A stretch of 64,000 nt of DNA, from positions 682,001-746,000 of the forward strand of contig NZ_JACNYL010000002.1 in NCBI RefSeq assembly GCF_014692525.1, written 5' to 3'. How positions within the stretch are numbered: the first letter of the stretch is position 1; every line of letters begins with the position of its first letter. The notes under the pieces were generated by a model. It was not told the DNA's origin. It worked only from the letters and a program-made list of their open reading frames with translations, and ran no database searches. The translations under genes were made by a program, and so were the position numbers. This document shows positions 25,537 to 34,904 of the stretch, piece after piece. Source of the stretch: Sphingobacterium chuzhouense (lineage in GTDB: Bacteria > Bacteroidota > Bacteroidia > Sphingobacteriales > Sphingobacteriaceae).

Positions 25537-27705
25537 ATGATCAAACTAAAAGCAAAGCGCGGTTTGTTGTGTGCCTTTTTATTAGGAGCCAGTGTATTCA
25601 ACTTTTCCGCATCCATACCCGATGAAGGGATGTTTCCGCTCAGCGAGCTTAGTCGTGCAGGATTAAAAAAGGCGGGACTAAAGATAGCGGAGAAAGACAT
25701 CTATAACCCCGGGCAAATCGGATTGGTAGATGCACTGGTACAGGTAAGTGGTTGTTCAGGTTCTTTTGTGTCCCCTAACGGTCTTATCATTACCAACCAT
25801 CACTGTGCATTTAGTGCCGTGCAGCTAGCGAGTTCACCCGAATTTAACTATTTGAAAAATGGCTTTGTTGCACAATCCTACGAACAAGAGATTGAAGCTG
25901 AAGGCTTAACCATCCGCATTACGGAATCCTACGAAGATGTATCAGAAGAGATTTTAAGCGCGGTAGCTTCTATTAGCGATCCAGCAGAACGCATCAATAT
26001 GATCAGTAAAAAGCGGTCTGAAATTGCAAAAAGAGCAGAGACGGACAATCCAACCATTAAAGCGGAAGTATCCGAAATGTTCATCGGCAAAAGCTACGTA
26101 CTTTTCCGTTACAAAACAATCGAAGATGTACGTCTAGTTTATGTCCCTCGGCAAGATATCGGTGAATTCGGAGGTGAAACAGACAATTGGGTGTGGCCGC
26201 GGCATACGGGAGACTTCTCTTTTCTACGTGCTTACGTAGCACCAGACGGATCGTCGGCAAAATACGCCAAAGAGAACGTGCCTTACCAACCTAAAAAACA
26301 CCTCAAAGTAAATCCAAAAGGCGTCAACGAAAATGATTTTGTGTTCATATTGGGGTATCCAGGCAGAACATTTAGGCACCGTCCGGCTCAATATATCGAA
26401 TACCAACAAAGGTATTTACTGCCTTACACGTCCGAACTCTATGATTTTCAAAACCAGCAAATGTTTGCAGCGGGAAAAGAAGATCCGAAAACGGAACTGG
26501 CGCTGGCAACACGTATCAAGCGAAACGCGAACGTCATGAAAAACTATCGTGGTAAATTGAAAGGGCTTCAGAATTTGGATTTGGTAGGCGACAAACGAGA
26601 GGAAGATGAAGCACTAACAAAATTCATTACTAGCAAACCCGATCTCCAAGCTAAATACGGCACATTGATGGCCGACATCGATAAGCATTACCAAGCTGTT
26701 TTTGAGGTGGCTCCAAAAGAGCTTTGGTTCAATAACATTTATAACAGTATATCTTTGCTTCGGGTAGCTTATACGATAAACGATTTTAAAGAAGCTATCC
26801 TCAAGCAAAATGGACTTAACACACAAGAAGAGGTATTCGCACTTAACATTAACCAATTACGGGAATATTTAGACAACATCTACGGTAGCTACCATCTTAC
26901 GGTCGACAAAAATATTGGACGCCGTATGTTTGAGGACGCCTATCAATTAGATGGCCCCAACCAACTGGATTACTTCGCCAAGAAAAACTTCACCAATAAA
27001 GAGGAAGCGGGAGATTATATAGTAGCAGCTTTAGACAAGTCCAAACTTAACAGCAAAGAGACACTCTACAACACGGTATTAAAAGATATCCAGTCGTTAA
27101 AGAATTATAACGATGATTTATTAACAATTCTAAAAGAGCTGGATGCTGAGCGGGAGGTATTCAATGCAGAGCAAAAACGACGTGAAGGCGTTTTAAATAG
27201 ACTTATGGGAGATTATGTAGCCGTGAAGGAAAAATACCAGTCAAAAAACTTTATTCCAGATGCGAACTCCACGCTACGCCTTACTTTCGGCAATATCAAA
27301 GGATACAGTCCTGCCGATGCAACGTATATGAGTCCGTTTACAACAATAAAAGGGCTTATAGAAAAAGGAAATTCGGGGTTGCCCGAATTTGAATACCCCG
27401 AAAGTATTAAAGCAGCATGGTTGGAAAAAAACTTCGGTGCATATGTAAAAAAAGATCTCAACGATGTTCCAGTCAATATACTCTACAATATGGATACAAC
27501 CGGTGGAAACTCTGGTTCGCCGATTATGAATGCGCATGGTGAGCTCATCGGTGTTAACTTTGACCGTGCCTATGATGCGACGATAAACGATTTTGCCTGG
27601 AGCGAAGATTATAGCCGCTCCATCGGTGTAGATATCCGTTATGTATTATGGATAGCCGACAAAATCGACAATGCGCAATTCATTTTAAAGGAAATGGGGA
27701 TTTAG
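25537..27705 (+). CDS. S46-family dipeptidyl peptidase, DPP11-like
   Basis: A 722-aa periplasmic serine exopeptidase that releases dipeptides from peptide N-termini. A signal peptide covers about residues 1-25. Catalytic residues fit H89 (ITNHHC), D226 (WPRHTGDFSF) and S659 (GGNSGSP). Eighteen residues after the Ser is R677 (GVNFDR): Arg at this place marks DPP11 (Asp/Glu at P1), whereas DPP7 has Gly, so acidic-residue specificity is expected. A monocistronic promoter precedes it, and its 3' end overlaps the convergent permease gene by 4 bp. The DPP11 call rests on remembered P. gingivalis residues. Confidence 0.9.
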   Translation: MIKLKAKRGLLCAFLLGASVFNFSASIPDEGMFPLSELSRAGLKKAGLKIAEKDIYNPGQIGLVDALVQVSGCSGSFVSPNGLIITNHHCAFSAVQLASSPEFNYLKNGFVAQSYEQEIEAEGLTIRITESYEDVSEEILSAVASISDPAERINMISKKRSEIAKRAETDNPTIKAEVSEMFIGKSYVLFRYKTIEDVRLVYVPRQDIGEFGGETDNWVWPRHTGDFSFLRAYVAPDGSSAKYAKENVPYQPKKHLKVNPKGVNENDFVFILGYPGRTFRHRPAQYIEYQQRYLLPYTSELYDFQNQQMFAAGKEDPKTELALATRIKRNANVMKNYRGKLKGLQNLDLVGDKREEDEALTKFITSKPDLQAKYGTLMADIDKHYQAVFEVAPKELWFNNIYNSISLLRVAYTINDFKEAILKQNGLNTQEEVFALNINQLREYLDNIYGSYHLTVDKNIGRRMFEDAYQLDGPNQLDYFAKKNFTNKEEAGDYIVAALDKSKLNSKETLYNTVLKDIQSLKNYNDDLLTILKELDAEREVFNAEQKRREGVLNRLMGDYVAVKEKYQSKNFIPDANSTLRLTFGNIKGYSPADATYMSPFTTIKGLIEKGNSGLPEFEYPESIKAAWLEKNFGAYVKKDLNDVPVNILYNMDTTGGNSGSPIMNAHGELIGVNFDRAYDATINDFAWSEDYSRSIGVDIRYVLWIADKIDNAQFILKEMGI

Positions 27706-28856
27706 CGACGAGTCACTTTCCGTATCTTCATGGCCAGCACTACAGTGGCAACAATAAAGCATACCGCAGCAATAATGGCCATGGCGATTAAACCGCTATA
27801 GGTATGATAATTTTCTCCGTGCTGGATAAACATAATCCTAAAAATGCGTAAGTAGTGGGTAGAAGGAATGACATCCGCAATAAGCTGTACCCAGGTTGGC
27901 ATCAAACTAGACGGCCAAGTGAAACCACTTAAAATGAATGCTGGTGTTGCGATAACCATCAATATTTCCGTGGCTTTCAATTGTGACGGCAAAACGATAC
28001 TGACCAGAACACCGATAAAACATACGGCCAACATAAACACGAATGTACACAACACAAACCACCAAAAGTCGGCATGCAGCGGCATCTCATACCATTTTCC
28101 AAATCCCCAATACAAGACCAATATACCAATGGACATGAGGATATAAGGAATAATCTTGACAAAGATAAGTCCTACGGGATTCCGCATTCTCTGCGCTAAT
28201 TCGACAAAGGTGCCGTTTTCAAATTCCGAGGAAAAAGATAACGCCAACCCCAACAGTAGTACCTGTTGCAATACAATAATCAATACACCCGGCAGCATAA
28301 AATAAAGGTAGTTACCACTTCGGATATTCTGCCTGACCATCGTCGTTTTGAAAGGTTCGTATTGTTCAGCTGCAATCTTGGCAGGAACGCCTTGTTTCAT
28401 CTGCGTTTCTATTTGTACGCCGGCTTTCAGTGTCATGGCACAAACATTCACCGCCATGGCGGCTGTATTGGAAGTCAGGGTATTGGAACCATCCACAAAA
28501 ATGGTCACTTCCGGAACGCGCTTTTGCTGGACACCTGCGGCAAAGCCCTTCGGGATATGTACGATAACCGTTGCATCATGTTCAATAGCAATCTCCTTTG
28601 AGTCAAACAGCGATGGCAGCATACGCACCACCTTGATGCTTTCGTTGTCGTTCATCATGTCAACAAAAGTAGCGCTCATTGGGCTACTGTCCTCATCGAC
28701 AACAATAATTGGCATTTCTGTTACTTTCCCTTGTTGATACACATGCCCTATCAATACACCATAGAGAATCGGTGCGCCGATAAAGAGCATCATCAGCACA
28801 CTGTTGTTGAAAAAGAGCTTAAACTCGCGTTGAATGAGTTCGATAAATTTTTTCAC
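27702..28856 (-). CDS. ABC-2 type transporter permease
   Basis: A 384-aa permease of the YhhJ/YbhS-R type: one N-terminal helix (about 20-40), a large extracytoplasmic domain (about 45-175) and five C-terminal helices (about 185-380), with the conserved PAFILSGFTWP turn. The start codon is GTG (28854-28856). It is the last gene of the TolC-HlyD-permease operon, 13 bp after the HlyD gene. Such permeases need an ATP-binding subunit, but none is encoded in this cluster, where a ybhF-like ATPase and a second permease would usually be found. Confidence 0.9.
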   Translation of the reverse strand: MKKFIELIQREFKLFFNNSVLMMLFIGAPILYGVLIGHVYQQGKVTEMPIIVVDEDSSPMSATFVDMMNDNESIKVVRMLPSLFDSKEIAIEHDATVIVHIPKGFAAGVQQKRVPEVTIFVDGSNTLTSNTAAMAVNVCAMTLKAGVQIETQMKQGVPAKIAAEQYEPFKTTMVRQNIRSGNYLYFMLPGVLIIVLQQVLLLGLALSFSSEFENGTFVELAQRMRNPVGLIFVKIIPYILMSIGILVLYWGFGKWYEMPLHADFWWFVLCTFVFMLAVCFIGVLVSIVLPSQLKATEILMVIATPAFILSGFTWPSSLMPTWVQLIADVIPSTHYLRIFRIMFIQHGENYHTYSGLIAMAIIAAVCFIVATVVLAMKIRKVTRR

Positions 28857-28869
28857 GTTCTAATCCTTT

Positions 28870-29826
28870 CTATGGTGCTTGAAGAACAACCAGCGTCTTT
28901 GTTAATAAATCACTTACCTCTGCATGATCCTGAGGCACTACTTTAACCTCGAATACAGTGAGTTGGTTATCATAGTCCGGATAAGCCGTAGAAATATTCG
29001 CATATGAGCTCAATGCTTTCATCGCTACTACCCTACCTTTGATTTCTTTATTATCCAAATAAGGGACACGCAGGATAACTTCACTTCCTCTATTTAATTT
29101 ACCTACTCTATTTTCAGGAACGGTAAACCGGAAATAAGTCGCATTGTTAATGTAACCATTGATAACAGCATATCCAGCAGTGGCGAGTTCCCCTACGTTT
29201 AAATTAACGGTCTCCACACTCATATCCTGCGGAGCGATAAGGTATTTTTCCCGTGCGGCTACCTTAACCTCCGCTACCGCCCCTAAAGCACGCTCTTTCT
29301 GACCTAATGCCATAACCTGCTGCTCGTAACGAGCACCATTCCGCGCCTCTTCCATTTCCGCTTGCGCCGCAAGGTATTGATTTTTCGCTCCTTGGTATTT
29401 GGCGTACGTTTCATCATATTTTTGCTGCGACACTAAACTGTCACGCAATAAGTTTTTCAAGCGATTGATAGATTTCTCGGCGAATTCATATTGTTCTTTT
29501 AATCCGTCTACCTTAGCCTGCAATTGTACCAATTGCCCGCGTGTAGCGCCTTTTGTCGCCATATTATATTGTGCTTCGGCAGATTGTAAAGCGCCTTGTG
29601 CCTGCTCTGCTTTTGCATCTACTTCGGGGATATCCAATATCACCAACGTATCTCCTGCATGTACAAACTCTCCTTCTTGAACACGTATTTCCGCCACCTT
29701 TCCGGGAACTTTCGTCACAACCGTTATCTGTTCACGTTCTACTTTTCCTTCCAAAGGCTTCTCCCGAACTTCATTTTTGCAAGCAAAAAATAAGAAAGCC
29801 AAGGGTATAAGGTACAACTGTTTCAT
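28870..29826 (-). CDS. HlyD/EmrA-type membrane-fusion lipoprotein
   Basis: A 318-aa periplasmic adaptor linking the permease to the outer-membrane channel. It has a lipobox FFAC (Cys16), a lipoyl half (GKVAEIRVQEGEFVHAGDTL), a coiled-coil hairpin (about 75-180), the second lipoyl half (LIAPQDMSVETVNLNVGEL) and a beta-barrel domain. It resembles YbhG-type adaptors of ABC-2 exporters. It begins 2 bp after the TolC gene stop. Confidence 0.9.
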   Translation of the reverse strand: MKQLYLIPLAFLFFACKNEVREKPLEGKVEREQITVVTKVPGKVAEIRVQEGEFVHAGDTLVILDIPEVDAKAEQAQGALQSAEAQYNMATKGATRGQLVQLQAKVDGLKEQYEFAEKSINRLKNLLRDSLVSQQKYDETYAKYQGAKNQYLAAQAEMEEARNGARYEQQVMALGQKERALGAVAEVKVAAREKYLIAPQDMSVETVNLNVGELATAGYAVINGYINNATYFRFTVPENRVGKLNRGSEVILRVPYLDNKEIKGRVVAMKALSSYANISTAYPDYDNQLTVFEVKVVPQDHAEVSDLLTKTLVVLQAP

Positions 29827-29828
29827 TT

Positions 29829-31217
29829 CTATTCGTATATGGTTTGTAATAGTTTTCCTGATGTATGTAATAATTCCAATGCCACTGCACGTTGCTGCAA
29901 AACATGGCTGTAAAAATTAAGATTGACTTTATACCATTCATTTTCGGTTGCCAACAATTCCGTTACGTCAATCAAGCCAGCTTCATATTGCTTCGAAGCC
30001 ATCTGCAAATTATTTTGGGCAACTTTTACCTGTTGGTCACCGACTTTCAATTTTTGATTGCTAGTCGTATAACTGACTTTGTTTTTATCCAGCAACAGAT
30101 TTAATTTTTCCGTTGCGTCAAGAAGCTTCGTTTCATTGATGGCTTGATCTAATTGTACTTGCTTTACCTTATTTCGGTGCTCCCCACCGTTAAAGATATC
30201 CCATCTCACCCCGACACCAACCATAAAGTTAGGCCTACCTTTTAGATAGTTGGTAGAAAGGTCGATATCACCTATTACGGGTCTGTCTTTAATGGTTAAA
30301 TTCGTGTTATGAAGATTCAAATAGCTCGCTGAGCCGAAAGCAAAAACCGTCGGCAGTGACGCTCCTTTTTCTTTTTTATACAGATATTCATAAGCTTTAG
30401 ATGACGCATCCAACGCTTTTAATTCGGAACGCTCTTCCACTCCCGTTGGTACATCCGATAAATAGATGGGCGAAAGATTATACAATACCTCTTCTACTGC
30501 TGATGTCGACAAACCTGTTTGTTGTTGTATTTTTTTGACCAGTAACGCACGATTTCCAGCTAACTCCACCTTTTTTTCTTCCAATTCCAACAGAGCAAGT
30601 TTAAGTTTATCCCGATCATATGGAATAGCCAATCCATTTTCGATGGCCTTATTCACTTTTTCCTGTTCCTTTTTCAACCTCCGCTCGGAATCTACAATCA
30701 GTTTATCTACCTCGTTCAACAGCATCAGCTGATCGAACGTAGACGCAATCTCCTTCGCCATTCCCTCTTTTCCCGCTTCGGCCAAATAGCCTTGTGCCCG
30801 TGCCTTTTCCTGAAGGGCACGTTCGCCATTGGGTATCTGCAATCCCGAAAAAATAACTTGCCTTACAGATACACCCGCATATGCAGCTTGTGATCTAAGG
30901 TTAAAATCTGTCGCACCGTCAAATAGTCCTAGATTCAATACCGGCAGATTGAGTGTAGGAATATCAAGACTCCCATTGTTGTACATAAAACCATACAAGC
31001 CGGTCGCCGATACATGGGGCAGTTTATTCGCTTTCACACCCTCCGCTTCCAGGTTCGCTTTATCTACTTCGTAGTTTTTGAGTTTCAGATCGTGATTGGC
31101 CTGAAACGATTGCTGTATAATTTCTTTTACTTTTGGATCTATAATGGATTGTGCCCGCCCCGTTTGTTGAAAAGCAATGCTAAACATAATAAAGATCCAT
31201 CCCCATTTTTTTACCAT
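29829..31217 (-). CDS. TolC-family outer-membrane channel
   Basis: A 462-aa protein with a signal peptide (to about residue 22, GRAQS) and two outer-membrane-efflux repeats: long helices at about 45-230 and 285-455 separated by beta-strand segments. It is the first gene of the exporter operon and is not closely similar to the CusC channel at 4356. The Crp/Fnr-type gene 74 bp upstream on the same strand is the likely regulator. Confidence 0.9.
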   Translation of the reverse strand: MVKKWGWIFIMFSIAFQQTGRAQSIIDPKVKEIIQQSFQANHDLKLKNYEVDKANLEAEGVKANKLPHVSATGLYGFMYNNGSLDIPTLNLPVLNLGLFDGATDFNLRSQAAYAGVSVRQVIFSGLQIPNGERALQEKARAQGYLAEAGKEGMAKEIASTFDQLMLLNEVDKLIVDSERRLKKEQEKVNKAIENGLAIPYDRDKLKLALLELEEKKVELAGNRALLVKKIQQQTGLSTSAVEEVLYNLSPIYLSDVPTGVEERSELKALDASSKAYEYLYKKEKGASLPTVFAFGSASYLNLHNTNLTIKDRPVIGDIDLSTNYLKGRPNFMVGVGVRWDIFNGGEHRNKVKQVQLDQAINETKLLDATEKLNLLLDKNKVSYTTSNQKLKVGDQQVKVAQNNLQMASKQYEAGLIDVTELLATENEWYKVNLNFYSHVLQQRAVALELLHTSGKLLQTIYE

Positions 31218-31291
31218 AACTTGTTTTATTTATCGCGAAACAAATATCTGATTTATATGGCTTGCTTTTTTTAAGATATCTTAAAAAGTGA

Positions 31292-31852
31292 TTAGCGTTG
31301 TGATCGAATCACACTGAGTGTCTGCTGAGAAATTCCTAAATAAGAAGCGATATCTCCCAATGGAGCACGAAGGAGTATATCCGGGTGCTGCTCCATTAAT
31401 TTGTGATAACGCTCCTGGGCTGTTTCAAATTGTAAGCTTTGTAATCGAGCAGAAAACCCAATCAATGCTTGTAGCAATATCGCTTGTATAAGTTTATTCA
31501 TGGCTATAGAATGAGATGCAAGTTCCGCTATTGCATAAAACGGGATTAATGTAATGATCGATGGCTCCAGCGCTTCAATACCGTACATTGATTTTTTGTT
31601 ATAGAATACACTTTCTGTACCCCCCGCAAAAGTTTGCTCTGAAAAAAAATAATGGGTAATAGCCTTACCCGATTTATAGTAAAACATTCGAACCAACCCT
31701 TGCTCAATAAAGAACACCTTTCGCGAATAGTGCGCTGCATCTAGAATGATATCTTTTTTCAAATAACGCTTCGTGACAGCCACTTGCTCAAGGTGTTCTA
31801 ACAGGTCATCTGTCAAACCAAATGTGGTTTTTAAATAGGGAATCAACTGCAT
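31292..31852 (-). CDS. Crp/Fnr-family transcription regulator
   Basis: A 186-aa protein with a cyclic-nucleotide-binding-like beta roll (about 25-110; AAHYSRKVFFIEQGLVRMFY) and a short C-terminal winged HTH (LGDIASYLGISQQTLSVIR). The arginine that binds cAMP phosphate is not evident, so the ligand is unknown. It lies 74 bp upstream of the TolC-HlyD-permease operon, same strand, suggesting local control. Confidence 0.9.
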   Translation of the reverse strand: MQLIPYLKTTFGLTDDLLEHLEQVAVTKRYLKKDIILDAAHYSRKVFFIEQGLVRMFYYKSGKAITHYFFSEQTFAGGTESVFYNKKSMYGIEALEPSIITLIPFYAIAELASHSIAMNKLIQAILLQALIGFSARLQSLQFETAQERYHKLMEQHPDILLRAPLGDIASYLGISQQTLSVIRSQR

Positions 31853-31892
31853 TCCCTAAAATAAGATAATTTATGTAAAAAAACGAAACTAC

Positions 31893-32204
31893 CTACGCCT
31901 TACTACCTGTTTTATATCTGATTTCCAGTGCTAATATAATATCACGTTTTTTGCCTTCTATCAAAGATAAATTCCCGGCAACAAACACACCTTTTTTACC
32001 GTTATTGCTATTTGAAATACCATAGACGGTCGATTCATCGTCCGGATTAGACGCTCCTTCATAACGATAAAGATGATCAATCTGATAATTGTCTGCATCC
32101 TCTAATATTTCGTCAAATTCCACGTTAAAATCTATGGTATATCCCATCTCTTTCAATCTAGCTAATGCTACGTCCGTAGTTTCATAATTGTGCTTTGTTT
32201 CCAT
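31893..32204 (-). CDS. Small conserved protein, unknown function
   Basis: A 103-aa acidic protein. The pattern YTIDFNVEFDEI...YQIDHLYRYEGASNPDDESTVY, with a segment GKKGVFVAG, matches a family of about 100-aa Bacteroidota proteins often mislabelled phosphoribosylpyrophosphate synthetase; it has none of the PRPP synthetase motifs. It is 40 bp upstream of the Crp/Fnr-type gene on the same strand. Function unknown. Confidence 0.8.
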   Translation of the reverse strand: METKHNYETTDVALARLKEMGYTIDFNVEFDEILEDADNYQIDHLYRYEGASNPDDESTVYGISNSNNGKKGVFVAGNLSLIEGKKRDIILALEIRYKTGSKA

Positions 32205-32275
32205 AATATCTAAAGTTTGTCTTATTTAATAAGATAACACACCAAAGGGTAGTTCTGTTTTCGTATTTTTTTGGC

Positions 32276-32283
32276 TAGCTTTG
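32276..32283 (+). promoter_or_regulatory. -7 promoter box of mazG
   Basis: TAGCTTTG matches TAnnTTTG and overlaps the TTG at 32281 that would open a longer reading; the mRNA start is therefore downstream and the ATG at 32317 is the start. Confidence 0.6.
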
Positions 32284-32316
32284 GACATCTTTGTTAAACT
32301 AGGTCGTAAAACAATC

Positions 32317-33120
32317 ATGGCATATCCTATACCCGAACCTCAATACACGCCCGGAAAAGCGTTCGAAAGATTAATTACCATCCTGGATACACTCCGTATT
32401 GCCTGCCCATGGGATCGAAAACAAACGATGGAATCATTAAGGCATCTTACCATGGAAGAGCTGTATGAGCTGACGGATGCGATTCTAGAAAAAGACTATG
32501 ACGAGATAAAAAAAGAGCTGGGCGATGTAATGCTACATCTTCTTTTCTATGCTAAGATTGCCGATGAGCAACAGCAGTTTAATACGGTAGACGTATTGAA
32601 CGCCATCTGTGATAAGCTAGTCGTCCGGCATCCGCATATTTATGCGGATACACAGGTAGAGAACGAGCAAGATGTAAAAAACAATTGGGAGTCTATCAAA
32701 CTAAAAGAGGGAAATAAGTCTGTTTTATCCGGCGTACCGAAAGGGTTGCCTGCTCTTGTAAAGGCTTATCGTATTCAAGATAAAGTACGAGGCGTCGGTT
32801 TTGATTGGGATGACAAAACCGAAGTTTGGAAAAAAGTGGAGGAAGAATTGACAGAATTTAAAAATGAATTCAACCTTACAGACGACGCGGCTGTTGACCA
32901 GGAGAAAGCTGAAGCAGAATTTGGTGATCTGCTATTTTCTTTAATTAATTACGCACGACACCTCGGCATCAATCCAGAAAATGCGTTAGAACGTACGAAT
33001 AAAAAATTCATACAACGATTCAGCCATTTGGAAAAACGAGCTGCTGAAAACGGACAGAACCTCAAAGAAATGACCTTAGACGAAATGGATGTGTATTGGA
33101 ATGAAGCGAAGAAATTATAG
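32317..33120 (+). CDS. mazG: Nucleoside triphosphate pyrophosphohydrolase MazG
   Basis: A 267-aa cytosolic enzyme that hydrolyses NTPs and dNTPs to monophosphates and PPi, cleaning the nucleotide pool. Two MazG domains are visible: the N-terminal one with LRIACPWDRKQTMESLRHL, EELYELTDAI and ELGDVMLHLLFYA, and the C-terminal one with KVRGVGFDWDD, EELTEFKNE and EFGDLLFSLINYARH. Length matches E. coli MazG (263 aa). Start chosen at the ATG after the promoter box. Confidence 0.95.
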   Translation: MAYPIPEPQYTPGKAFERLITILDTLRIACPWDRKQTMESLRHLTMEELYELTDAILEKDYDEIKKELGDVMLHLLFYAKIADEQQQFNTVDVLNAICDKLVVRHPHIYADTQVENEQDVKNNWESIKLKEGNKSVLSGVPKGLPALVKAYRIQDKVRGVGFDWDDKTEVWKKVEEELTEFKNEFNLTDDAAVDQEKAEAEFGDLLFSLINYARHLGINPENALERTNKKFIQRFSHLEKRAAENGQNLKEMTLDEMDVYWNEAKKL

Positions 33121-33135
33121 GTTAAAAAATACACA

Positions 33136-33831
33136 TCAAGGCTCATCACAATCTAAAGTATCTACTTTAACAAATAGTTTATGAAACTGCTGCATTTGTG
33201 TACCATCATAGTTAATATGGTGTACCGAATCGTTCGCACTATTCCACCAACCATATACTAATACATAGTCGAAAGCGCGATCTAACCTATCAGCATGTTT
33301 CATCGTAGCTTCATAGTTATGCCATAGATATTCCGGCGTACTATTATTTTTCATCTGCTCTTTTATTACATGTTCGTAGGCTTCCAGCAAATCATTACCT
33401 CCTTTATAAAGTGCTTCTGCATATTCCCTCGCTTGTGCGTCTTCCACTGCCGCGATCAACGATTCGGGTTGTTCTTTCGCTTTATTTTGTACTTTCTTTA
33501 AGGCATACGTCTCCAGCAAATAACGTAATACGTCCTTTTTCAAACGTTGGAAATAATGTGTTTGGACAATCTGTAAGTTCTCTACGGATGTTATCACACT
33601 ATCATATCGGACGGTTAACTCTTCAAATGTCCCTTTATCATGAACGTAATGACTGGTACGAAAAAGGTTATATGTATCGATGAGTTGCTGTTCTGTATAT
33701 TTTTTGCTATTGTAATATCCCTTATATGTACATAATTCATCGTCAAATGTCCAAGTTTTCGTTTGGGCAATGGCGAAATTTAAGAGAGATACCACTATAA
33801 AAGATCCTATCGAAATTTGTTTTAACCGCAT
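33136..33831 (-). CDS. Secreted protein of unknown function
   Basis: A 231-aa protein with a cleavable signal peptide (MRLKQISIGSFIVVSLLNFA, then IAQ). The mature part is mostly helical, rich in Glu, Lys and Tyr, with WTFDDELCTYKGYYNSKKY near the start. No family recognised. A longer start at the ATG 33838-33840 adds three residues; the shorter gives a better signal peptide. It is convergent with mazG, 15 bp apart. Confidence 0.75.
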   Translation of the reverse strand: MRLKQISIGSFIVVSLLNFAIAQTKTWTFDDELCTYKGYYNSKKYTEQQLIDTYNLFRTSHYVHDKGTFEELTVRYDSVITSVENLQIVQTHYFQRLKKDVLRYLLETYALKKVQNKAKEQPESLIAAVEDAQAREYAEALYKGGNDLLEAYEHVIKEQMKNNSTPEYLWHNYEATMKHADRLDRAFDYVLVYGWWNSANDSVHHINYDGTQMQQFHKLFVKVDTLDCDEP

Positions 33832-33899
33832 AACTTCCATTTATGAAACTAATATAGCGAGCTTGCCGTTAATTACCAATTAATCCGTAAATTCGCGAC

Positions 33900-34901
33900 A
33901 TGAAAGAAACTGTTGTTAGCGGTATCAGAAGTACCGGTAAGTTACATTTGGGCAACTACTATGGAGCGTTGAACAATTTCGTCAAAATGCAGCACGAATA
34001 CAACTGCTTCTTCTTCATAGCAGACTTGCATTCCCTAACTACACATCCTACTCCTGAGCACTTAAATCGTACAGTAAGAGAAGTTGTAGTGGAATATTTA
34101 GCAGCGGGCATTGATCCTGAACAGTCCACGATATATGTACAATCGGACGTTCCGGAAGTAGCGGAGCTCTACTTATACATGAACATGAACGCCTATTTGG
34201 GTGAATTGGAAAGGGCCACCGCATTCAAAGATAAAGTTCGGGCTAATCCCGACAATGTAAATGCCGGTCTTTTAACATATCCGGTGCTGATGGCTTGTGA
34301 TATCCTGATCCATCACGGCACGAAAGTTCCCGTAGGGAAAGACCAAGAACAGCATTTGGAAATGACACGTACATTCGGTAACCGTTTTAATAGGTTGTAC
34401 AACGTCGAATATTTCAAGGAGGCTTTTGCTTTTTCTTATAGTGATAAGCTAGTTAAAATCCCGGGGCTAGACGGTAACGGAAAAATGGGTAAATCCAATG
34501 GTGAGGCAAGTTGTGTATATTTAAGTGATTCACCCGAAGCGATCCGCAAAAAAGTGATGCGTGCGGTATCTGATGCCGGCCCTACAGAAATGAACCAAAT
34601 AAAGCCAGAGCCTATACAGAATCTGTTTGATTTGATGAAAGTAGTCTCTACATCGGATACTTTACAACATTTTGAAGACTTGTACAACAAGTGTGAAATA
34701 CGTTACGGTGATTTTAAAAAACAGCTTGCCGAAGATATGGTGCTGGCTACTGAACCTGTGCGTTCACGCATTCAAGAAATTTCCAATGACGACGAATACG
34801 TTAAAAAAGTGATTCGGATGGGTGCTGAGAAAGCACACGAAAGTGCTGCTAAAACAATAAAGGAAGTACGCGAGATCATTGGAATTAAAAAATTGTATTA
34901 A
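33900..34901 (+). CDS. trpS: Tryptophan--tRNA ligase
   Basis: A 333-aa class I aminoacyl-tRNA synthetase that charges tRNA-Trp. The HIGH-type motif is in GKLHLGNYYG (about 13-22) and the KMSKS-type loop is KMGKS (about 196-200). GKDQEQHLEMTRTFGNRFN is the typical central segment. Length is normal. The deoxynucleoside kinase gene follows after 3 bp. Confidence 0.97.
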   Translation: MKETVVSGIRSTGKLHLGNYYGALNNFVKMQHEYNCFFFIADLHSLTTHPTPEHLNRTVREVVVEYLAAGIDPEQSTIYVQSDVPEVAELYLYMNMNAYLGELERATAFKDKVRANPDNVNAGLLTYPVLMACDILIHHGTKVPVGKDQEQHLEMTRTFGNRFNRLYNVEYFKEAFAFSYSDKLVKIPGLDGNGKMGKSNGEASCVYLSDSPEAIRKKVMRAVSDAGPTEMNQIKPEPIQNLFDLMKVVSTSDTLQHFEDLYNKCEIRYGDFKKQLAEDMVLATEPVRSRIQEISNDDEYVKKVIRMGAEKAHESAAKTIKEVREIIGIKKLY

Positions 34902-34904
34902 AAT

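Noticed and set aside
31893-32204. Phosphoribosylpyrophosphate synthetase annotation for the 103-aa protein
   Set aside because: Too short and lacks the PRPP-binding motif; that name for this small family is a propagated label.
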